Notes under the pieces: generated by a model
What the model saw: the letters and a program-made list of their open reading frames with translations, nothing else
Databases searched by the model: none
Told to the model about the DNA's origin: nothing
Translations under genes and position numbers: made by a program
NCBI RefSeq assembly: GCF_006715485.1
Contig: NZ_VFNH01000006.1
Coordinates: 1-64,000, forward strand
DNA: 64,000 nucleotides
Source: Herbaspirillum sp. SJZ107
GTDB taxonomy: Bacteria > Pseudomonadota > Gammaproteobacteria > Burkholderiales > Burkholderiaceae_D
Direction: 5' to 3'
Part shown: positions 8,446 to 16,752 of the stretch, piece by piece
Layout: every line of letters starts with the position of its first letter
Position numbering within the stretch: position 1 is the stretch's first letter

Positions 8446-8823
8446 ATGGGAACCCTGACGACAACCGAAGGGCTCGACGCGGCGGCTTGCAAGCACACGG
8501 TGCGGGTCCGCGAAACCGGCGAAACCTACCAGTGCGGCAGCAGCGAAACGATCTTGCAGGGCATGGCGCGCATCGGCCGCAAATGCATTCCGGCGGGCTG
8601 CCTGAACGGCGGCTGCGGCGTGTGCAAGGTGGCGATCCGCGCCGGCGAGGTCCACAAGTCGGGCGCCATGAGCCGCGCCCACGTAACCGAGCAGGAAGAA
8701 GCAGCGGGCGTGGTGCTGGCATGCCGCGTGGTGCCCGACTGCGAAGTGGAGCTGGAAGTGGTGGGTAAGATGAAGAAAGCCTTCCTGCGTTCGTCAGCGG
8801 CGCCAAACGAGCAAAACCGATAG
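8446..8823 (+). CDS. dmpQ: chloroplast-type [2Fe-2S] ferredoxin (DmpQ/XylT/AphQ type)
   Basis: This 125-residue ferredoxin has CLNGGCGVCKV plus a distal Cys in VLACRVV. In meta-pathways this protein reduces inactive Fe(III) catechol 2,3-dioxygenase back to the active ferrous form, and it sits directly in front of the dioxygenase gene, as here. It starts one base after the dmpP stop, so translation is probably coupled. The C-terminal tail after VVGKMKKAF is slightly longer than usual. Confidence 0.92.
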   Translation: MGTLTTTEGLDAAACKHTVRVRETGETYQCGSSETILQGMARIGRKCIPAGCLNGGCGVCKVAIRAGEVHKSGAMSRAHVTEQEEAAGVVLACRVVPDCEVELEVVGKMKKAFLRSSAAPNEQNR

Positions 8824-9771
8824 CAACCGAATTACAAAAAAGGAGACAGAAATGGGTGTCATGCGGATAGGCCACATCAGCATCAAGGTGATGGACATGG
8901 CGGCATCGGTGAAGCATTACGAAAACGTGGTCGGCATGAAGACCACCCACACCGACGCCGAGGGCAATGTGTACCTCAAATGCTGGGACGAGTGGGACAA
9001 GTATTCGGTGATCCTGACGCCATCGGACCAGGCGGGATTCAACCATGTGGCGTACAAGGTCGAGCGCGACAGCGACCTCGATGCGCTGGCCGAGCGGATC
9101 GGCGCGCACGGGATCGCGGTCGAGCACCTGGCGGCAGGCAGCCTGCCCGACTGCGGGCGCATGCTCCGGTTTGCCATGCCCAGCGGGCACGAGATGCGCC
9201 TGTTTGCGCAGAAGGAATGCGTCGGCACCGACGTCGGCTCGACCAACCCCGACCCTTGGCCGGACGACGTGCGCGGTGCCGGCGCGCACTGGCTCGACCA
9301 CTGCCTGCTGATGTGCGAATTCGACCCCGCCAACGGCATCAACAAGGTCGCGGAAAACACCCGGTTCTTCATCGAGGCGCTCAACTTCTTCCAGACCGAG
9401 CAGATCACGGTGGGACCGGACGGCGCGTTCCAGCTGGCGTCGTTCCTGTCGCATTCGAGCAAGCCGCACGACATTGCCTTCGTCGGCGGCGAGCGCGCCG
9501 GCTTGCACCACCTGTCGTTCTTCCTCGATTCGTGGCACGACATCCTGAAGGCGGGCGACATCATGGCCAAGAACCGGGTGCGGATCGACGTGGCGCCGAC
9601 GCGCCACGGCCTCACGCGCGGCGAGACGATCTACTTCTTCGACCCGTCGGGCAACCGCAATGAGACCTTTGCGGGGCTCGGCTACCAGGCGCAGCGCGAC
9701 AAGCCGGTCGTGACCTGGACCGAGGACCAGGCCGGGCGCAGTATCTTCTATCACACCGGGGTATTGGAGGA
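8823..9771 (+). repeat. 949-bp direct repeat, unit 1
   Basis: From GCAACCGAATTAC, 29 bases upstream of the ATG, to nine codons before the end of dmpB, this stretch is base-for-base the same as 11004-11952 in every frame compared. After 9771 the two copies differ at several positions in 20 bases. Confidence 0.95.
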
Positions 9772-9796
9772 GAGCTTCACGACCGTCTATACCTGA
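8852..9796 (+). CDS. dmpB: catechol 2,3-dioxygenase, copy 1
   Basis: This 314-residue extradiol dioxygenase (type I, subfamily I.2) opens catechol to 2-hydroxymuconic semialdehyde. Iron ligands are H150 (WLDHCLL), a His of the LHH at 219-220, and E271 (NRNETF). The vicinal oxygen chelate repeats cover both halves. AAGGAGACAGAA precedes the ATG. It is the last gene before a strong terminator. The gene and its leader are identical over 949 bp to copy 2 at 11033, differing only in the last codons (TVYT here, TVCT there). Confidence 0.96.
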   Translation: MGVMRIGHISIKVMDMAASVKHYENVVGMKTTHTDAEGNVYLKCWDEWDKYSVILTPSDQAGFNHVAYKVERDSDLDALAERIGAHGIAVEHLAAGSLPDCGRMLRFAMPSGHEMRLFAQKECVGTDVGSTNPDPWPDDVRGAGAHWLDHCLLMCEFDPANGINKVAENTRFFIEALNFFQTEQITVGPDGAFQLASFLSHSSKPHDIAFVGGERAGLHHLSFFLDSWHDILKAGDIMAKNRVRIDVAPTRHGLTRGETIYFFDPSGNRNETFAGLGYQAQRDKPVVTWTEDQAGRSIFYHTGVLEESFTTVYT

Positions 9797-9804
9797 CCTG
9801 GTCC

Positions 9805-9831
9805 GCGCCGCTTCTGCGGCGCTTTTTTTTT
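9805..9831 (+). terminator. rho-independent terminator after the phenol hydroxylase-dmpB operon
   Basis: GCGCCGC, TTCT loop, GCGGCGC, then nine T residues. It separates dmpB from the next unit, so the Rieske gene needs its own promoter. Confidence 0.93.
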
Positions 9832-9840
9832 GCCTGGGCG

Positions 9841-9900
9841 ATTGATACCTCAGCGGTATCAATGACGACCAATTTGGTATTGGATATGAAATGCGGTCAT
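9841..9900 (+). promoter_or_regulatory. LysR-type operator/promoter, site A
   Basis: ATTGATACC, TCAGC, GGTATCAAT: a perfect 9-bp dyad at 9841-9863. It is followed by GACCAATTTGGTATT (9867-9881), which holds the palindrome ACCAATTTGGT. The block aligns with the region at 12999-13060 next to the LysR gene, so both are probably bound by that protein. Confidence 0.75.
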
Positions 9901-9952
9901 AGATATGATTTTTTTAACTCCCGAGACCAAGGGACCCATAAGGGGACAGACA

Positions 9953-11002
9953 ATGGCTTACCTCAAGAATGCCTGGTATGTATCGGCCTTATCGACTGAA
10001 GTTGGCCCGGTGGAGCTGTTCCACCGGAAGATCATGGACACCTCGATACTGATCTATCGCAAGGAAGACGGCGTCGCGGTTGCGCTGCACGACCGTTGTC
10101 CGCACCGCTTCGCCCCGCTGCACCTGGGCAAACGCGACGGCGACCAGGTGATCTGCATCTACCACGCGCTGCGTTTCGATTGCACCGGCAAATGCACCCA
10201 TAACCCGCATGGCGAAGGCCGCATTCCGCAGGCAGCCGTGGTGCGCAGCTTTCCCCTGGAAGAACGGCACGGCATGCTCTGGATCTGGATGGGCGACCAG
10301 CCCGCCGACCTGGCCAGGCTGCCCGATTTCGGCCCGCTCGACGAGGGCCACCCCCACGGCGTCGGTTACACCTACATGCACATGAAGGCGAACTACGAGC
10401 TGATCATCGATAACGTGATGGATCTGAGCCATATCGATCATCTGCATGGCGAAATCATCACCACGCGCGGCAAGCTGTCGCCAAAAGTCCCACAGATCAA
10501 GGAAGGCGCGCGGTCGATCTCGGCGCGCTGGGAGTGGGAGCAGACGCCGGCGATGCTGATCTTCGCCGACCACCTTCCCCAACCGAAGGAAGAAGCGCGC
10601 CACTTCTTCGATATCACGTGGACGCCGCCAGCGAACATCCAGCTGTCGGTGGGGGCCGTGCAGAACGACGGCGCGCTCGACCTCGCTAACTGCGTCGGCC
10701 AGTACGACCTGCACACGACCACGCCGGAGACAGAGAACAGCACGCACTACTTCTTCGCCACCCGCCGCAACCATATCGAGGACGACGCCGGCTACAACGA
10801 CATGAAGATCAAGGCGATGCATGCCGCGTTCGAAAACGAGGACGGTCCGGTCATCACCGCCGCGCACGAGGAAATGGGCACCACCGATTTCTTCTCGCTC
10901 AAGCCGGTGCTGATGACGAACGATATCGCCCCGGTCAAGGTGCGCAGGCTGCTGTCCAAACTGATCAAGGAAGAACAGCGTCCCGACGCGCTCGCGCAGT
11001 AG
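9953..11002 (+). CDS. Rieske non-heme iron oxygenase, VanA-like (aromatic O-demethylase type)
   Basis: This 349-residue oxygenase starts at ATG 9953 behind AGGGGACAGACA; an upstream in-frame ATG at 9905 lacks a site. The Rieske cluster is CPHRFAPL (C-x-H) and CIYHAL (C-x2-H). The mononuclear iron motif is the D-x2-H-x4-H type within DNVMDLSHIDHLH, with the distal Asp supplied further on. Length and N-terminus MAYLKNAWYVSAL resemble vanillate O-demethylase oxygenase, but no VanB-type reductase is adjacent. Its product should feed the catechol dioxygenase encoded 30 bp downstream, for example by demethylating a methoxyphenol; the substrate is inference. Confidence 0.85.
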   Translation: MAYLKNAWYVSALSTEVGPVELFHRKIMDTSILIYRKEDGVAVALHDRCPHRFAPLHLGKRDGDQVICIYHALRFDCTGKCTHNPHGEGRIPQAAVVRSFPLEERHGMLWIWMGDQPADLARLPDFGPLDEGHPHGVGYTYMHMKANYELIIDNVMDLSHIDHLHGEIITTRGKLSPKVPQIKEGARSISARWEWEQTPAMLIFADHLPQPKEEARHFFDITWTPPANIQLSVGAVQNDGALDLANCVGQYDLHTTTPETENSTHYFFATRRNHIEDDAGYNDMKIKAMHAAFENEDGPVITAAHEEMGTTDFFSLKPVLMTNDIAPVKVRRLLSKLIKEEQRPDALAQ

Positions 11003-11003
11003 C

Positions 11004-11952
11004 GCAACCGAATTACAAAAAAGGAGACAGAAATGGGTGTCATGCGGATAGGCCACATCAGCATCAAGGTGATGGACATGGCGGCATCGGTGAAGCATTA
11101 CGAAAACGTGGTCGGCATGAAGACCACCCACACCGACGCCGAGGGCAATGTGTACCTCAAATGCTGGGACGAGTGGGACAAGTATTCGGTGATCCTGACG
11201 CCATCGGACCAGGCGGGATTCAACCATGTGGCGTACAAGGTCGAGCGCGACAGCGACCTCGATGCGCTGGCCGAGCGGATCGGCGCGCACGGGATCGCGG
11301 TCGAGCACCTGGCGGCAGGCAGCCTGCCCGACTGCGGGCGCATGCTCCGGTTTGCCATGCCCAGCGGGCACGAGATGCGCCTGTTTGCGCAGAAGGAATG
11401 CGTCGGCACCGACGTCGGCTCGACCAACCCCGACCCTTGGCCGGACGACGTGCGCGGTGCCGGCGCGCACTGGCTCGACCACTGCCTGCTGATGTGCGAA
11501 TTCGACCCCGCCAACGGCATCAACAAGGTCGCGGAAAACACCCGGTTCTTCATCGAGGCGCTCAACTTCTTCCAGACCGAGCAGATCACGGTGGGACCGG
11601 ACGGCGCGTTCCAGCTGGCGTCGTTCCTGTCGCATTCGAGCAAGCCGCACGACATTGCCTTCGTCGGCGGCGAGCGCGCCGGCTTGCACCACCTGTCGTT
11701 CTTCCTCGATTCGTGGCACGACATCCTGAAGGCGGGCGACATCATGGCCAAGAACCGGGTGCGGATCGACGTGGCGCCGACGCGCCACGGCCTCACGCGC
11801 GGCGAGACGATCTACTTCTTCGACCCGTCGGGCAACCGCAATGAGACCTTTGCGGGGCTCGGCTACCAGGCGCAGCGCGACAAGCCGGTCGTGACCTGGA
11901 CCGAGGACCAGGCCGGGCGCAGTATCTTCTATCACACCGGGGTATTGGAGGA
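11004..11952 (+). repeat. 949-bp direct repeat, unit 2
   Basis: Exact copy of 8823-9771, offset by 2181 bp. The two units flank the Rieske gene and its promoter in direct orientation, so recombination between them could delete or amplify that segment. Confidence 0.95.
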
Positions 11953-11977
11953 AAGCTTCACGACTGTTTGCACCTGA
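11033..11977 (+). CDS. catechol 2,3-dioxygenase, copy 2
   Basis: This 314-residue protein is identical to copy 1 except for the penultimate residue (Cys for Tyr). The same iron ligands H150, H219/220 and E271 are present. It follows the Rieske gene after 30 bp, carries the same ribosome-binding site as copy 1, and probably forms a two-gene transcript under LysR control instead of sigma-54/DmpR control. That would make catechol cleavage available when phenol is absent. Confidence 0.95.
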   Translation: MGVMRIGHISIKVMDMAASVKHYENVVGMKTTHTDAEGNVYLKCWDEWDKYSVILTPSDQAGFNHVAYKVERDSDLDALAERIGAHGIAVEHLAAGSLPDCGRMLRFAMPSGHEMRLFAQKECVGTDVGSTNPDPWPDDVRGAGAHWLDHCLLMCEFDPANGINKVAENTRFFIEALNFFQTEQITVGPDGAFQLASFLSHSSKPHDIAFVGGERAGLHHLSFFLDSWHDILKAGDIMAKNRVRIDVAPTRHGLTRGETIYFFDPSGNRNETFAGLGYQAQRDKPVVTWTEDQAGRSIFYHTGVLEESFTTVCT

Positions 11978-11990
11978 CCAGGACGGAGGC

Positions 11991-12016
11991 ACGCGTGGGC
12001 ACGAGCACCCACGCGT
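11991..12016. terminator. hairpin between convergent genes
   Basis: ACGCGTGGG at 11991-11999 and CCCACGCGT at 12008-12016 form a 9-bp stem with an 8-base loop between the dioxygenase and the convergent LysR gene. There is no T tract, so its strength as a terminator is uncertain. Confidence 0.55.
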
Positions 12017-12025
12017 TGCACGGGT

Positions 12026-12931
12026 CTACTCGGTCACCAGCTTGATCTTGCGGCTGCGTACCTTGCGTACGATGTCGAGAAACCCCATCAGCGCCGGCGA
12101 GGCATTGTCCGCGCGGTACACGCAGCTCAGGTCGACCTTCGCCTCCGCCGAGCGCAGCGGGTGGTAGCGCACGCCGGGCAGCTGCAGGTTCACCGCCGAT
12201 TCCGGCACCACCGCCATCCCCAGCCCGGCCGACACCAGCGCAATGCAGGTCATCACGTCTTCCACCTCATGCACCACGTTGGGCGTCAAGCCCTCGTCGC
12301 GCAGCAGCGACACCACGTTGTCGGCAAAGGTCGGGCGCACGTTGTTGGGGAACAGGATCAGCGGCTGGTTGTTCAGGTCCCTGACCGCCAGCGTACGCCG
12401 CCGCACCAGCTCGTGGTCCTTGTGCATCGCCACGTACAGGCTTTCCATCATCACCGTCTCCACCACCAGCTCCTCCACCTCAGGGAACACGCGGTTAAAG
12501 CCGATGTCGAGCCGTTTCTCGCGCACCGCCTCGACCTGCTGGATCTTGGTCGTGTTCTGCAGCGAGATGACGATGTCGGGATGGGTCTTGCGCAGTTCGA
12601 TCAAGAGGGTCGGAATCACGTTCAGGATCGCCGAGCCGAACACGCCGATGTCGAGCCGTCCCAGCTGCCCCTGGTGCGCCAGCCGCGTCTTGTTGGTGGC
12701 CTGGTCGGTAAGGTCGACGATCTTGCGCGCCTCCTCCAGGAACACCGCGCCGGCCGGGGTCAGGGCCACGCCGCGCGTGGTTCGCTCGAACAGCACCACG
12801 CCCATGCTCGCCTCGAGCTGCTGGATCTGGCGCGTCAGCGGCGGCTGCGAAATGTGCAGCCGGCCAGCGGCGCGCGTGAAATTGAGCTCGCTGGCGAGCA
12901 CCAGGAAGTAACGGATCTGACGCAGGTCCAT
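12026..12931 (-). CDS. LysR-family regulator (CatR/BenM/AphT-like)
   Basis: This 301-residue regulator has an N-terminal winged HTH (MDLRQIRYFLVLASELNFTR, ISQPPLTRQIQQLE) and a periplasmic-binding-type effector domain (about 90-295). It is divergent from the meta-pathway operon at 13084, with about 150 bp between them that hold a dyad typical of LysR sites. The same sequence precedes the Rieske gene. An equivalent LysR gene sits inside the aph phenol cluster of Comamonas. The effector is likely an intermediate such as a muconate-like or semialdehyde compound; this is not shown by sequence. Confidence 0.9.
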   Translation of the reverse strand: MDLRQIRYFLVLASELNFTRAAGRLHISQPPLTRQIQQLEASMGVVLFERTTRGVALTPAGAVFLEEARKIVDLTDQATNKTRLAHQGQLGRLDIGVFGSAILNVIPTLLIELRKTHPDIVISLQNTTKIQQVEAVREKRLDIGFNRVFPEVEELVVETVMMESLYVAMHKDHELVRRRTLAVRDLNNQPLILFPNNVRPTFADNVVSLLRDEGLTPNVVHEVEDVMTCIALVSAGLGMAVVPESAVNLQLPGVRYHPLRSAEAKVDLSCVYRADNASPALMGFLDIVRKVRSRKIKLVTE

Positions 12932-12998
12932 TGGAATTGACCGAGGAAGGAGACTGCAAAGTTATACCCCAGGCGCATCGATTGCGCAACGTAAAGCC

Positions 12999-13060
12999 AT
13001 ACCTATTCGGTATCAATCAAGACCTATTTAGTATTTTACAGAATGAAACGCGCTCCATAG
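12999..13060 (+). promoter_or_regulatory. LysR-type operator/promoter, site B
   Basis: ATACC, TATTC, GGTAT, CAAT at 12999-13017, then GACCTATTTAGTATT at 13021-13035. It matches site A almost base for base at the same internal spacing. It lies between the LysR gene and the operon at 13084, the classic LysR position. Confidence 0.78.
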
Positions 13061-13083
13061 GATCGTAGTCAAGGAGGCAGCAC

Positions 13084-13515
13084 ATGACACCAGGATCAGA
13101 CCAGCAGGAATTTGGGTGGGAAGCGGCGCAGCGCGCCGCCGTGGGCGCGGTCCGCCACGCCGTCGAACTGGGCGTCAGGATCAATGTTGCCCTGGTCGAT
13201 GCCGGCGGCAATCCACTCGCTTTCCTGCGCATGGGCGGTGCGCCGCTGCACTCGATCGGTATCAGCGAGGACAAGGCCTACACCGCGCTGAGCTTCGGTT
13301 TGCCGACCAGCCAGTGGGGCAAGGTGCTGGAGCAGGAGTCGGCCGCGCTGCGCCAGGGCCTTCCCCTGCGCCCACGGTTCGTGATGTTTGGCGGCGGGCT
13401 GCCGATCCGGGCCGGCGCTGCCGTGATCGGCGCGATCGGCGTCTCGGGCGCCTCCGAGGAACAAGATGAAGCATGTGCGCGCGCCGGCCTGGCCGCCGCG
13501 TCGCTCGAGTCGTAA
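13084..13515 (+). CDS. GlcG/HbpS family heme-binding-like protein
   Basis: This 143-residue single-domain protein has VALVDAGGNPLAFLRMGGAP and the C-terminal GAIGVSGASEEQDEACARAG. Members occur as accessory genes in many aromatic and glycolate operons (for example aphX), with unsettled function, possibly heme or small-molecule binding or protection. It is the first gene of the LysR-divergent operon, with AAGGAGGCAGCAC before ATG 13084, and is followed after 23 bp by the dehydrogenase. Confidence 0.85.
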   Translation: MTPGSDQQEFGWEAAQRAAVGAVRHAVELGVRINVALVDAGGNPLAFLRMGGAPLHSIGISEDKAYTALSFGLPTSQWGKVLEQESAALRQGLPLRPRFVMFGGGLPIRAGAAVIGAIGVSGASEEQDEACARAGLAAASLES

Positions 13516-13538
13516 CCGCGAATCCAAGGACCTTACCA

Positions 13539-14993
13539 ATGAAAGAAATACTTAACTTCATCAACGGCGAATTTGTCGCAACCACCGACTGGTTCGACAA
13601 GACGACCCCGTACGACGGCAAGGTGATCGCCCGCGTCGCGGCCGCCGGCAAGCCCGAGGTCGATGCCGCGGTACGCGCCGCCCGCAGCGCGCTTGACGGC
13701 CCCTGGGGCAAGCTGGCGGTCGGCGACCGCGTCGACATGCTGTACGCGGTGGCCGACGAAATCACCCGCCGCTTCGACGATTTCGCCGAAGCCGAAATGA
13801 GCGACATCGGCCAGCCGTCCCACTTCATCCGCCACGTCGACGTGCCGCGCGGCGCCGCCAACTTCAAGATCTTCGCTGACGTGGTCAAGAACGTGCCGTC
13901 CGAATTCTTCGAAATGGCCACCCCCGACGGACGCGGCGCGCTGAACTATTCGCTGCGCCGCCCGGTCGGCGTGGTGGCGGTCATCTGCCCGTGGAACCTG
14001 CCGTTCCTGCTGATGACCTGGAAACTCGGCCCGGCGCTCGCGTGCGGCAACACGGTCGTCGTCAAACCTTCCGAGGAAACGCCGCAGACCGCCGCCCTGC
14101 TGGGCGAAGTGATGAACAAGGTGGGCATGCCGAAGGGCGTGTTCAACGTGGTCAACGGCTTCGGCCCGGACGCCGCCGGCGAGTTCCTGACCACCCACCC
14201 CGGCGTCAGCGCCATCACCTTCACCGGCGAGACGCGCACCGGCGCGGCCATCATGAAGGCCGCAGCGGACGGCGCCCGTCCTGTGTCGCTCGAAATGGGC
14301 GGCAAGAACGCCGCCATCGTCTTTGCCGATTGCGACATGGACGCTGCCATCGAAGGCACCTTGCGCTCCGCCTTTGCCAACTGCGGCCAGGTATGCCTGG
14401 GCACCGAGCGCGTGTACGTCGAGCGCCCGATCTTCGACGAATTCGTCAGCCGCCTGAAGCGCGGCGCCGAGAGCATGAAGCCCGGCCTGCCCGCCGACCC
14501 GGCCAGCAAGATGGGCCCCCTGATCTCGCAGGAGCACCGCGACAAGGTGCTGTCGTACTACCGCAAGGCGGTGGAAGAGGGCGCCACCGTCGTCACCGGC
14601 GGCGGGGTTCCGGACATGCCGGCCGCACTGGAAGCCGGCTCGTGGGTCGAGCCGACCATCTGGACCGGCCTGCCCGACAGCGCGGCGGTGATGCGCGACG
14701 AGATCTTCGGCCCGTGCTGCCACATCTCCCCATTCGACAGCGAAGAAGAAGTCATCCGCCGCGCCAACGACAACCCCTACGGCCTGGCCGCCGCGGTGTG
14801 GACCACCAACCTGCAGCGCGCGCATCGCCTCGGCGGCGTACTGGAAGCGGGCATCGTCTGGGTCAACTCCTGGTTCCTGCGCGATTTGCGCACGCCGTTT
14901 GGCGGCTCCAAGCAGTCGGGCATCGGGCGCGAAGGCGGCGTCCATTCGCTCGAGTTTTATACCGAACTTAAAAACGTGTGCATCAAACTGTGA
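13539..14993 (+). CDS. dmpC: 2-hydroxymuconic semialdehyde dehydrogenase
   Basis: This 484-residue NAD-dependent aldehyde dehydrogenase oxidises the catechol ring-cleavage product to 4-oxalocrotonate, entering the 4-oxalocrotonate branch. Visible are the cofactor motif ICPWNLPFLLMTWK, the general base in LEMGGKN and the nucleophile in NCGQVCLG. ATG 13539 is chosen over the upstream in-frame codon at 13473 because the family starts at this position (MKEILNFINGEFV). It overlaps no neighbour and is followed after 2 bp by the hydratase. Confidence 0.95.
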   Translation: MKEILNFINGEFVATTDWFDKTTPYDGKVIARVAAAGKPEVDAAVRAARSALDGPWGKLAVGDRVDMLYAVADEITRRFDDFAEAEMSDIGQPSHFIRHVDVPRGAANFKIFADVVKNVPSEFFEMATPDGRGALNYSLRRPVGVVAVICPWNLPFLLMTWKLGPALACGNTVVVKPSEETPQTAALLGEVMNKVGMPKGVFNVVNGFGPDAAGEFLTTHPGVSAITFTGETRTGAAIMKAAADGARPVSLEMGGKNAAIVFADCDMDAAIEGTLRSAFANCGQVCLGTERVYVERPIFDEFVSRLKRGAESMKPGLPADPASKMGPLISQEHRDKVLSYYRKAVEEGATVVTGGGVPDMPAALEAGSWVEPTIWTGLPDSAAVMRDEIFGPCCHISPFDSEEEVIRRANDNPYGLAAAVWTTNLQRAHRLGGVLEAGIVWVNSWFLRDLRTPFGGSKQSGIGREGGVHSLEFYTELKNVCIKL

Positions 14994-14995
14994 CC

Positions 14996-15778
14996 ATGGA
15001 CAAGACACTCATTACCCAGCTCGGCGACGAACTGTACCAGGCTCTGATTACGCGTTCGGTGATCGATCCGCTGACCGCGCGCCACCCCGAGCTGAGGGTG
15101 GAACATGCCTACCGCATCCAGCAGCGCATGATCGAACGCCGGGTCGAAGCCGGCGAACGCATCATCGGCAAGAAGATCGGCGTCACCTCGCGCGCCGTGA
15201 TGAACATGCTCGGCGTGTACCAGCCCGACTTCGGCTACATGCTCGACGGGATGATCTACAACGAAGGCGCGTCGGTGCCGATCGACACCCTGATCCAGCC
15301 CAAGGCCGAGGGCGAGATCGCCTTCATCCTCAAGAAGGACCTGATGGGCCCCGGCGTGACCAACGCCGAGGTGCTGGCCGCCACCGAATGCGTGATGCCG
15401 TGCTTCGAGATCGTCGACTCGCGCATCCGCGACTGGAAGATCAAGATCGGCGACACCGTGGCCGACAACGCTTCGTGCGGGGTGTTCGTGCTGGGCGACC
15501 AGGCGGTCGATCCGCGCAAGATCGACCTCTCGCTGTGCGGCATGGTCCTTGAGCGCAACGGCGAAATCATCGCCACCGGGGCCGGCGCCGCGGCCCTCGG
15601 CTCGCCGGTAAATGCGGTGGCGTGGCTGGCCAACACCATGGGCGCGCTTGGCATTCCGCTCAAGGCCGGCGAAGTCATCCTGTCCGGCGCACTGGCGGCG
15701 ATGTTCCCCGCCAAGGCCGGCGACAGCTTCCGCGTCAGCATCGGCGGCCTTGGCGGCTGCTCGGTGCGCTTCCATTGA
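14996..15778 (+). CDS. dmpE: 2-oxopent-4-enoate (2-hydroxypenta-2,4-dienoate) hydratase
   Basis: This 260-residue metal-dependent hydratase of the FAH/hydratase-decarboxylase family converts 2-oxopent-4-enoate to 4-hydroxy-2-oxovalerate. Signature text is GKKIGVTSRAVMNMLGVYQPDFGY and the EGEIAFILKKDLMGPG metal region. ATG 14996 lies 2 bp after the dmpC stop; an upstream GTG in frame at 14978 overlaps dmpC and is less likely. A paralogous decarboxylase (dmpH) is encoded at 17781. Confidence 0.93.
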   Translation: MDKTLITQLGDELYQALITRSVIDPLTARHPELRVEHAYRIQQRMIERRVEAGERIIGKKIGVTSRAVMNMLGVYQPDFGYMLDGMIYNEGASVPIDTLIQPKAEGEIAFILKKDLMGPGVTNAEVLAATECVMPCFEIVDSRIRDWKIKIGDTVADNASCGVFVLGDQAVDPRKIDLSLCGMVLERNGEIIATGAGAAALGSPVNAVAWLANTMGALGIPLKAGEVILSGALAAMFPAKAGDSFRVSIGGLGGCSVRFH

Positions 15779-15824
15779 CGTCCAGGACCTGGCTTTACCT
15801 AACGACTTTATCGGAGCATCTTCC

Positions 15825-16736
15825 ATGAAAAAAATCAAATGCGCAGTGATCGGGCCGGGCAATATCGGCACCGACCTGCTGGCCAAGCTGCAGCGCAGCG
15901 CCGTGCTGGAACCGGTCTGGATGGTGGGCATCGACCCGGATTCGGACGGCCTAAAGCGCGCCCGCGAGATGGGCATCAAGACCACCGCCGACGGCGTTGA
16001 CGGCCTGCTGCCGCACGTCATCGAAGACGGTGTGCAGATCGCGTTCGACGCCACCAGCGCCTATGTCCACGCCGAAAATTCGCGCAAGCTCAACGCGCTG
16101 GGAGTGCTGATGATCGACCTCACGCCGGCCGCGATCGGCCCGTTCTGCATCCCGCCGGTGAACCTGAAGACGTTGGTCGGCAAGAGCGAAATGAACGTGA
16201 ACATGGTCACTTGCGGTGGCCAGGCGACGATCCCGATGGTGGCTGCGGTGTCGCGCGTGCAGCCGGTGGCGTACGGCGAAATCATCGCCACCGTCGCGTC
16301 GCGCTCCGCCGGTCCCGGCACCCGCAAGAATATCGACGAATTCACCCGCACCACGGCCGGCGCGATTCGCGACGTGGGCGGCGCAAAGGAGAGCAAGGCG
16401 ATCATCGTGTTGAACCCGGCCGAGCCGCCGATCATCATGCGCGACACCGTGCACTGCATGACCGAGTCGGCGCCCGACGAGGAGCGCATCACCGCCTCGA
16501 TCCACGCCATGATCGCCGACGTGCAGAAATACGTGCCCGGCTACAAACTGGTCAACGGCCCGGTCTTCGACGGCAACCGCGTATCGGTGTTCCTTGAAGT
16601 GGAAGGGCTGGGCGACTACCTGCCGAAATACGCCGGCAACCTCGACATCATGACGGCGGCCGCCGCCCGCACCGCCGAGATGTTTGCCGAAGAACTGCTG
16701 AACGGCAGCCTCACGCTCGAACGCGTGGCCGCCTGA
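15825..16736 (+). CDS. dmpF: acetaldehyde dehydrogenase (acylating)
   Basis: This 303-residue enzyme converts acetaldehyde, CoA and NAD to acetyl-CoA. It has a Rossmann start CAVIGPGNIGTDLL, catalytic Cys130 in MVTCGGQATIPM, and the dimerisation domain after 135. It forms a channelling complex with the aldolase encoded 16 bp downstream, which supplies acetaldehyde directly. The start ATGAAAAAAATC at 15825 is preferred; frames open further upstream overlap dmpE. Confidence 0.96.
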   Translation: MKKIKCAVIGPGNIGTDLLAKLQRSAVLEPVWMVGIDPDSDGLKRAREMGIKTTADGVDGLLPHVIEDGVQIAFDATSAYVHAENSRKLNALGVLMIDLTPAAIGPFCIPPVNLKTLVGKSEMNVNMVTCGGQATIPMVAAVSRVQPVAYGEIIATVASRSAGPGTRKNIDEFTRTTAGAIRDVGGAKESKAIIVLNPAEPPIIMRDTVHCMTESAPDEERITASIHAMIADVQKYVPGYKLVNGPVFDGNRVSVFLEVEGLGDYLPKYAGNLDIMTAAAARTAEMFAEELLNGSLTLERVAA

Positions 16737-16752
16737 CCCAAGGAGAGAAGAG

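Noticed and set aside
5418..8498. 1026-residue open frame on the minus strand across the phenol hydroxylase genes
   Set aside because: It is antisense to six well-supported genes, His/Arg/Ala-rich without family features, and arises from high-GC codon bias.
9989..11992. 667-residue minus-strand frame over the Rieske and second dioxygenase genes
   Set aside because: Part of it repeats the frame antisense to dioxygenase copy 1 only because the DNA is duplicated; no start signal or family match.
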